Shown: positions 58,427 through 64,000 of the stretch, piece by piece
Numbering within the stretch: the stretch's first letter is position 1
Layout of the letters: each line of letters opens with the position of its first letter
Origin: Candidatus Kapaibacterium sp.
GTDB lineage: Bacteria; Bacteroidota; Ignavibacteria; Kapaibacteriales; JAEUSM01
Assembly (NCBI GenBank): GCA_016788785.1
Contig: JAEUSM010000007.1
Location: 1-64,000, forward strand
Reading direction: 5' to 3'
Length of the DNA: 64,000 nucleotides
Position numbers and translations under genes: made by a program
The notes under the pieces: model-generated
Told to the model about the DNA's origin: nothing
Database searches by the model: none
The model's input: the letters and a program-made list of their open reading frames with translations, nothing else

Positions 58427-60904
58427 ATGGCTAAAAAAGTAGGTGCAACCCAAAGAAATGTTCTTTCAAAAACAGAACCACATTCACATAAAAATGGGAA
58501 GATGCAGCCAAAACCTTTTCCTTTGACGACGGAAGAAATACTACAAGATTATAGAACTGCGTGTGAATCTCGCGAGGCATCACTTCTGGGAAGAAAAGAA
58601 GTATTGTCTGGCAAAGCCAAATTTGGAATTTTTGGTGACGGAAAAGAAATTGCTCAATTGGCTATGGCTCGAGCTTTCAAAAAAGGCGATTTTCGTTCTG
58701 GTTACTATCGTGATCAAACATTTATGTTTGCCTTAGGAATTTCAAATGTTCAACAGTTTTTCGCACAATTGTATGCACATACAGATGTAGATGCTGAGCC
58801 ATCTTCAGCTGGACGTTCAATGAATGGTCACTTTGGTACTCGTACCTTGAATAGTGATGGGACATGGAAAAATTTGATGCAAGAATATAATTCTTCTTCT
58901 GATGTTTCGCCAACTGGATCACAAATGCCACGTTTGGTTGGTTTAGCATATGCGTCCAGATTGTATAGAGAAATTCCTGAGTTACAACAATTCACTCAGT
59001 TTTCTAATAATGGTAATGAAATTGCTTTCGGAACGATTGGCAATGCAAGTTCTGCTGAAGGAATGTTTTGGGAAGCAGTGAATGCAATTGGCGTTCTCAA
59101 ATCCCCAGCACTCATTTCTCTTTGGGATGATGGCTATGGAATTTCTGTTCCAAATGAGTTTCAAGTAACAAAAGGTAATTTATCAGAACTACTTTCTGGG
59201 TTTGCAAAAAATGACTCTCATCAACAAGGGTATTCTATTTATACAGTGCCAGGTTGGAATTACGAAGCATTAGTAACGACCTATCTTGAAGCAGCTGAAT
59301 CTGTAAGAAAGGACCATATTCCCGCAATAATTCACGTTCCTGAGTTAACACAACCACAAGGTCATTCTACCTCTGGAACACATACTCGCTACAAATCTGC
59401 AGAACGACTTCAATTTGAAGTTGACTATGATTGTATTCCGAGAATGCGTCAATGGATTTTAGAGTCCAACTATGCTACTGCTGAACAACTTGATACAATT
59501 GAAAAAGAATCAGTTGATTATGTAAAAATAGCACGTCAAAATGCTTGGGATGCCTACATGGCTCCAATCAAAAGCGAAATTGCTGAAATTACTAGTATTA
59601 TCCGTGCATTAGCTTCTGAAATTCCACAATTTGCTGAACAATTGCATCAACAAGCGAATGCTTTGGATGCTATAAAAGAACCTTTCAGAAGAGATAGCAT
59701 GGCAACAATTTTTGCCGTATTATTGCTTATTAAAGATATACCAACCTCGACAAAACAGCAGTTGATTGCAATTCGCGATAGAATTAATGCTGAACAAACA
59801 GAACGTTATAGCTCATATTTGTATTCTGAATCTAAAGAACAAGCATCAAGAATTGGCGAAACGCTTCCTATTTACTCAGAATCTTCAAAAAAAGTGAATG
59901 GTTCAGAAGTGTTAAATGCGTTTTTTGACGTTGCATTGCAACGCGATCCTCGCATCATTGCATTTGGAGAGGACGTTGGACAATTGGGCGATGTAAATCA
60001 AGCCTTTATCAATATGCAATCCAAATATGGAGCTTTGCGAGTATCTGACACTGGAATTCGCGAAGTAACTATTTTAGGACAAGCCATTGGTATGGCTATG
60101 AGAGGTTTGAGACCAATAGCAGAAATTCAGTATTTAGATTATATTCTTTACGCATTACAATTAATGTCCGATGATTTGGCAACGGTTCAATGGCGTACAA
60201 AAGGTGGTCAAAAAGCTCCTGTTATCATTAGAACTCGTGGTCATAGATTAGAAGGTATTTGGCATGCTGGTTCTCCGATGGCTGGTATCATCAATCTTGT
60301 TCGTGGTATACACGTTTGTGTTCCAAGAAATATGACTCAAGCTGCTGGATTTTACAATACCTTGTTGCAATCAGATGAACCTGCGGTAGTAGTTGAAGTA
60401 CTCAATGGTTATCGTCTAAAAGAATTAGTTCCTGATAACATTGCGTCTATTACAATCCCCTTAGGAGTTCCGGAAGTGATTCGTGAAGGTAGCGATGTAA
60501 CGTTAGTTACTTACGGTGCAAGTTGCAGAATTGCAGAACAGGCTTCTGAACTTTTAGCGAATGTTGGTATTTCTGTTGAAATTATTGATGTCAGAACCTT
60601 ACTTCCATTTGACAAAAACTCAATGATTGTAGAATCATTGAAAAAAACTAATAGAATAGTATTTTTAGATGAAGATGTGCCAGGTGGTGCAACGTCGTAT
60701 ATGATGCAACAAGTTTTGGAACGTGATAATGGATATCGATATTTGGATTCAAAACCAGTTACGTTAACAGCCAAAGAACACAGAACAGCTTATGGAACTG
60801 ATGGAGCATTTTGGACAAAACCAGATGTTGAGCATGTATTTGAAACAATATATGGTATAATGCACGAATCTAATCCATTACTCTACCCAATTTTCTTCTC
60901 GTAA
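58427..60904 (+). CDS. 2-oxo acid dehydrogenase E1, long alpha-beta fusion with altered cofactor motif
   Basis: 825 residues. The alpha half (~30-390) has the E1 alpha fold, but the diphosphate motif reads FGTIGNASSAEG and SLWDDGYGISV. Canonical enzymes have GDG and NN, so the two metal-ligand residues are Asn and Asp instead. The ELTQPQGHSTSGTHTRYKSA loop follows. A linker of ~100 residues leads to the beta half (~490-820): IIAFGEDVGQLGDVNQAF, GIREVTILGQAIGMAMRGLR, and a C-terminal ASCRIAEQASELL domain. This long type occurs in other Bacteroidota. It is followed after 2 nt by a free E1 alpha with an intact motif, so they are co-transcribed. Confidence 0.87.
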   Translation: MAKKVGATQRNVLSKTEPHSHKNGKMQPKPFPLTTEEILQDYRTACESREASLLGRKEVLSGKAKFGIFGDGKEIAQLAMARAFKKGDFRSGYYRDQTFMFALGISNVQQFFAQLYAHTDVDAEPSSAGRSMNGHFGTRTLNSDGTWKNLMQEYNSSSDVSPTGSQMPRLVGLAYASRLYREIPELQQFTQFSNNGNEIAFGTIGNASSAEGMFWEAVNAIGVLKSPALISLWDDGYGISVPNEFQVTKGNLSELLSGFAKNDSHQQGYSIYTVPGWNYEALVTTYLEAAESVRKDHIPAIIHVPELTQPQGHSTSGTHTRYKSAERLQFEVDYDCIPRMRQWILESNYATAEQLDTIEKESVDYVKIARQNAWDAYMAPIKSEIAEITSIIRALASEIPQFAEQLHQQANALDAIKEPFRRDSMATIFAVLLLIKDIPTSTKQQLIAIRDRINAEQTERYSSYLYSESKEQASRIGETLPIYSESSKKVNGSEVLNAFFDVALQRDPRIIAFGEDVGQLGDVNQAFINMQSKYGALRVSDTGIREVTILGQAIGMAMRGLRPIAEIQYLDYILYALQLMSDDLATVQWRTKGGQKAPVIIRTRGHRLEGIWHAGSPMAGIINLVRGIHVCVPRNMTQAAGFYNTLLQSDEPAVVVEVLNGYRLKELVPDNIASITIPLGVPEVIREGSDVTLVTYGASCRIAEQASELLANVGISVEIIDVRTLLPFDKNSMIVESLKKTNRIVFLDEDVPGGATSYMMQQVLERDNGYRYLDSKPVTLTAKEHRTAYGTDGAFWTKPDVEHVFETIYGIMHESNPLLYPIFFS

Positions 60905-60906
60905 TA

Positions 60907-61938
60907 ATGCAACCAACGAAAAACGGACATAAAGTATTTGACCTCAACGAGCCAGTTCCTGCAATTAAAAAATCAGAGAAACTGACTAATGAACAAAGGA
61001 AACAGTTGTACTTCCATATGATTCAAGCTCGAGAGTTTGATTTGGCGATGCAACGGTTAAATCGTCAAGGAAAAGCATTCGGCGGAGTCTACTCACAAAA
61101 AGGCAATGAAGCTACAGCAGTTGGTTCAGCATTTGCGTTAGGTCCAAAAGATATCCTATTTCCAATGCACCGTGATATTGGTTCACATTTTGTGTTTAAA
61201 GCAGAAACTAAACAATTGATGCTCAATCATTTGGCAAAAGATGGTTCACAAATGCGTGGAACTGATGGAACCGGTCATTATGCAGATGTAGAGAAAAGAA
61301 TTTATGGAAATGTTTCCCATTTGGGAGCGATGATTCCTGTTGCTGCAGGGTTTGTCATGGCATCAAAAATGCGAAATGAACCAATTGTTGCAATGACATA
61401 TATCGGTGATGGGGGAGCACAAACAGGTGAATTTCACGAAGGAGTGAATTTTGCTTCAGTTCAAAAACTACCGTTGATAGTTATAATCGAAAATAATCAA
61501 TATGCCTATTCATCTCCTAATTCCGTAGAATTTGCCGCAGAACGACTCTCTGACAGAGCGATTGGCTATGGTTGTTATGGTTATACAATTGATGGTACTG
61601 ATGTTGAATTAGTCTTTGATGAATGTCAAAAAGCTGTTGAACAAGCACGAAATACTGGAATTCCTGCACTAATCGAAACTATGACCATGCGAATGCGAGG
61701 ACATGCTGAACATGATGATGCTGGGTATGTTCCAAAAGAAACTTTTGAATATTGGGAACAACGTGACCCAATCAAACGATATGAAGATTTCCTACAATCT
61801 GAGGGAATTTATACTCAAAGTGACATAGCAGAAATTAAAGCATCTATTTCAAAGGAAATGAAAGATGCTATTGATTACGCATTAGAAATACCATATCCTC
61901 CTGCTGAAGAAGGGAAGAAATTAGTCTTTGTATCATAA
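60907..61938 (+). CDS. 2-oxo acid dehydrogenase E1 alpha subunit
   Basis: 343 residues. It contains the full thiamine-diphosphate motif: IGDGGAQTGEFHEGVNFASVQ followed by IIENNQYAYSS. The alpha-specific RDIGSHFV, GTGHYADV and MRMRGHAEHDDAGY segments are present. It is a pyruvate or branched-chain E1 alpha; with the fused E1 directly upstream it may form a mixed complex. The start at 60907 lies 2 nt after the fusion gene's stop. A bidirectional terminator follows. Confidence 0.9.
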   Translation: MQPTKNGHKVFDLNEPVPAIKKSEKLTNEQRKQLYFHMIQAREFDLAMQRLNRQGKAFGGVYSQKGNEATAVGSAFALGPKDILFPMHRDIGSHFVFKAETKQLMLNHLAKDGSQMRGTDGTGHYADVEKRIYGNVSHLGAMIPVAAGFVMASKMRNEPIVAMTYIGDGGAQTGEFHEGVNFASVQKLPLIVIIENNQYAYSSPNSVEFAAERLSDRAIGYGCYGYTIDGTDVELVFDECQKAVEQARNTGIPALIETMTMRMRGHAEHDDAGYVPKETFEYWEQRDPIKRYEDFLQSEGIYTQSDIAEIKASISKEMKDAIDYALEIPYPPAEEGKKLVFVS

Positions 61939-61958
61939 CAATTGTACATATAGAAACT

Positions 61959-61988
61959 AAAATAGGCTACCAAATGGTAGCCTATTTT
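61959..61988. terminator. Bidirectional terminator between E1 alpha and topA
   Basis: AAAATAGGCTACC (61959-61971) pairs perfectly with GGTAGCCTATTTT (61976-61988) around AAAT. Both convergent genes end within 21 nt of it. Confidence 0.85.
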
Positions 61989-61995
61989 GTTGGTA

Positions 61996-64000
61996 TTATT
62001 TCTTTGCTTTTGTTGCTTTCGTTGTTTTAGCTTTCGAAGCAGATGCTTTTGAGTATTTTGCAGAAGGCGGTTTTGCTAAATGTGCTTCATACAACTCTAT
62101 ACATTCTTGAAGTGTCAATTCAGCCGGTACCTTATCTTTTGGGATTTTCACATTCACTTTATCAACGGCGATGTATGGACCATATCTTCCATTTTTTACG
62201 ACTACATCTGGGCGTTCATCGAAAGTTTTAATTTCAATATTTTGAGGTTGAGCTGAACGCATTTGTTCAATCACTTGTATTGCTTCTTCATATGTTACCG
62301 TATATGGATCGTATTCTGGAGGCAAGGTATAAAACTTTTTGTTGTTCAACACATACGGTCCAACAGAGGAAATACCAATTTTGACTTCAGAATCTTCAAA
62401 TGTACCAATGATTCGTGGCAAAATAAATAGTTGAATAGCTTCTTCTAAAGAGATAGTTTGAAGAGATTGACCTGGTCTTAAACTTGCATAGGATTTATCT
62501 TCATCATCATTTTCCCCAATTTGCACATACGCACCATTTTTACCAAATCGTGCGTAAATGTTACGCCCATTAGATGGATGGGTTCCCAGATGACGCTCTC
62601 CATTAACTCGTTCGCTACTTTTTTGAACTTTTTCGATTGTTTTTTTGAATGGCGAGTAAAATTCACCAATCATCTCAAACCAAATAGTTTTTCCCGTTGC
62701 AATCGAATCAAATTCTTCTTCTACAGTTGCAGTAAAATTATAATCCATCACTTCAGGGAAATTTTTGGTAAGATAGTCAGTAATAATGATACCCAAATCT
62801 GTTGGGAACAGTTTTTTCTTTTCTGCACCATAGATTTGAGGTTTAGTCAATGATAGAATTTCGTTGTTTTTTAACGTAACTAAGGTGATTTTTCGTTCTT
62901 TCCCTGGTCTATCTTCTTGAATGACATATTCACGTTCTACCACGGTCTTAATAGTTGGAGCGTACGTAGAAGGTCGACCAATTCCTAATTCTTCTAATTT
63001 TTTCACCAATGATGCTTCGGTAAATCTTGCCGCTGGTTTTGTAAATGTTTCTTCTGCAACGACTGAATCATTTTTCAAAACATCATTGAGCTTCAAAATT
63101 GGAAGAACCGATGAATTCTCTTCATCATCTTCTTCGTCATCGTTACTATCAATATAGAGCTTTTTGAAACCATCAAATAACAATACTTCTCCGATTGCCT
63201 CAAAGAGTTCTGGTGTAGTAGAAATGGCAATAGTTGCAACAGTTTTTTCTATTTCAGCATCTGACATTTGAGATGCAACAGCACGTTTCCAAATAAGTGA
63301 ATACAATTTCTGCATTCTGTTATCACCGGAAATTGTTGCTTGTTTGAAGTTTGTAGGGCGAATTGCCTCGTGAGCCTCTTGAGCATTGGAGGATTTGGTT
63401 GTATAATTTCTTGGTAGGGAATATTTTGCACCAAACAATTCTAAAATTGCATCTTTTGCAGCGGCAATTGCACTGTCAGAAAGATTCACAGAATCGGTTC
63501 TCATATAAGTGATATATCCTTCTTCATACAATTTTTGTGCAAGTTGCATTGTTTGGGTAATTGAAAATCCCAATTTTCTACTTGATTCTTGTTGTAAGGT
63601 TGAAGTCGTAAATGGAGCCGGTGCAGACGAACGTTTTGGCTTAACATCTAAACTTTTGAGTGTAAATGTGGCGTTTTTACATCGTTCTAAAAATGACTCT
63701 GCATCTTGCAAGGTAGTGAGTTTTTTTTCTAACTCAGCTTTGAATGGCTTTTTTTGTGTTCCATTTGGAGAGAAGAAGTACCCATTTACTTTATATGAGG
63801 AAGATGGAACAAATGCCAAAATTTCATTTTCTCTATCAACCACTAAACGTACTGCAACCGATTGAACTCTTCCAGCTGAAAGTGATTGTTTACGATATTG
63901 ACGCTGTAATATAGGAGAAAGTTCATACCCAACCAAGCGATCTAAAATTCGACGAGCTTGTTGAGCATTGACCAAATTCATATCTATTGTACGTGGTTTT
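61996..64000 (-). CDS. topA: DNA topoisomerase I (N-terminus beyond window)
   Basis: About 667 residues visible; the frame stays open to the window edge, so the TOPRIM domain is missing. Topo I relaxes negative supercoils by cutting one strand. Visible parts: RQSLSAGRVQSVAVRLVVDRE-type segment (QSLSAGRVQSVAVRLVVDRE), the catalytic Tyr in GYITYMRTDSVNLS, AHEAIRPTNF, the LEELGIGRPSTYAPTIKTV block, and C-terminal repeats GRNIYARFGKNGAYVQIGEN and NGRYGPYIAVDKVNV. There are no four-Cys zinc fingers. The last ~25 residues are a Lys/Ala-rich tail (ASASKAKTTKATKAKK). Confidence 0.96.
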   Translation of the reverse strand, partial: KPRTIDMNLVNAQQARRILDRLVGYELSPILQRQYRKQSLSAGRVQSVAVRLVVDRENEILAFVPSSSYKVNGYFFSPNGTQKKPFKAELEKKLTTLQDAESFLERCKNATFTLKSLDVKPKRSSAPAPFTTSTLQQESSRKLGFSITQTMQLAQKLYEEGYITYMRTDSVNLSDSAIAAAKDAILELFGAKYSLPRNYTTKSSNAQEAHEAIRPTNFKQATISGDNRMQKLYSLIWKRAVASQMSDAEIEKTVATIAISTTPELFEAIGEVLLFDGFKKLYIDSNDDEEDDEENSSVLPILKLNDVLKNDSVVAEETFTKPAARFTEASLVKKLEELGIGRPSTYAPTIKTVVEREYVIQEDRPGKERKITLVTLKNNEILSLTKPQIYGAEKKKLFPTDLGIIITDYLTKNFPEVMDYNFTATVEEEFDSIATGKTIWFEMIGEFYSPFKKTIEKVQKSSERVNGERHLGTHPSNGRNIYARFGKNGAYVQIGENDDEDKSYASLRPGQSLQTISLEEAIQLFILPRIIGTFEDSEVKIGISSVGPYVLNNKKFYTLPPEYDPYTVTYEEAIQVIEQMRSAQPQNIEIKTFDERPDVVVKNGRYGPYIAVDKVNVKIPKDKVPAELTLQECIELYEAHLAKPPSAKYSKASASKAKTTKATKAKK

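Overview
The window is AT-rich chromosomal DNA from a member of the Bacteroidota / FCB group. Several secreted proteins end in type IX secretion (T9SS) sorting domains. The 38-residue L36 is cysteine-free and S14 is the long form. A GlmU-like protein of the Bacteroidetes-type alternate family is present. Three or more promoters fit the Bacteroidota -33/-7 pattern (TTTG, 19-20 nt, TAnnTTTG) rather than the E. coli -35/-10 pattern. I cannot name the species or class; the EF-G pair and the missing rpsD make me hesitate to place it in the class Bacteroidia.

Layout. 1-9.9 kb (mostly + strand): the end of a T9SS cargo protein, an outer-membrane beta-barrel protein, pyrG, a GlmU-like protein, recF, a DUF721 gene, a small AgmX/PglI-like secreted protein, a frameshifted zinc-ribbon/HhH gene, a GNAT acetyltransferase, and a toxin-antitoxin-like pair (ImmA/IrrE protease with a PIN/DUF4411-like protein) followed by a possible macro-domain protein. 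10.3-12.7 kb (-): lipoprotein, thioredoxin-like protein, prolyl aminopeptidase. 12.8-15 kb (+): membrane metallophosphoesterase and murQ. 15-27.1 kb (-): gyrA, a large metzincin with two C-type-lectin domains and a T9SS tail, an OmpA/TSP3 protein, gap, a Smg/DUF494 gene, ybeY, mtgA.

27.1-46.8 kb (-): one long translation super-operon, read rpsL-rpsG-fusA(EF-G2 type)-tuf-rpsJ-(S10)-(spc)-secY-map-infA-rpmJ-rpsM-rpsK-rpoA-rplQ-secG. It has its own promoter upstream of rpsL and a terminator after secG. rpsD is absent from its usual place between rpsK and rpoA. A second EF-G gene, of mitochondrial EF-G1 type, sits just upstream as a separate unit (46.9-49.0 kb), next to a tRNA-Arg(CCG) gene on the other strand.

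49.3-64 kb: another T9SS protein, a small beta-barrel protein, two E1 alpha-beta fusion dehydrogenases plus a free E1 alpha subunit, an FKBP lipoprotein, biosynthetic arginine decarboxylase (speA), a secreted hypothetical protein, and the C-terminal part of topA running off the window. Three intergenic zones (9.9-10.3, 49.3-51.4 and 57.1-57.6 kb) hold dispersed short inverted repeats. Several share an outer arm but have different self-complementary cores.

Most of the window is housekeeping. The points most worth a second look are the split EF-G1/EF-G2 pair with EF-G2 inside the str operon, the ImmA/PIN/macro-like module, the constant-arm/variable-core palindromes, the missing rpsD, and the one-base frameshift in the HhH gene. 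I found no CRISPR array, prophage or insertion sequence.
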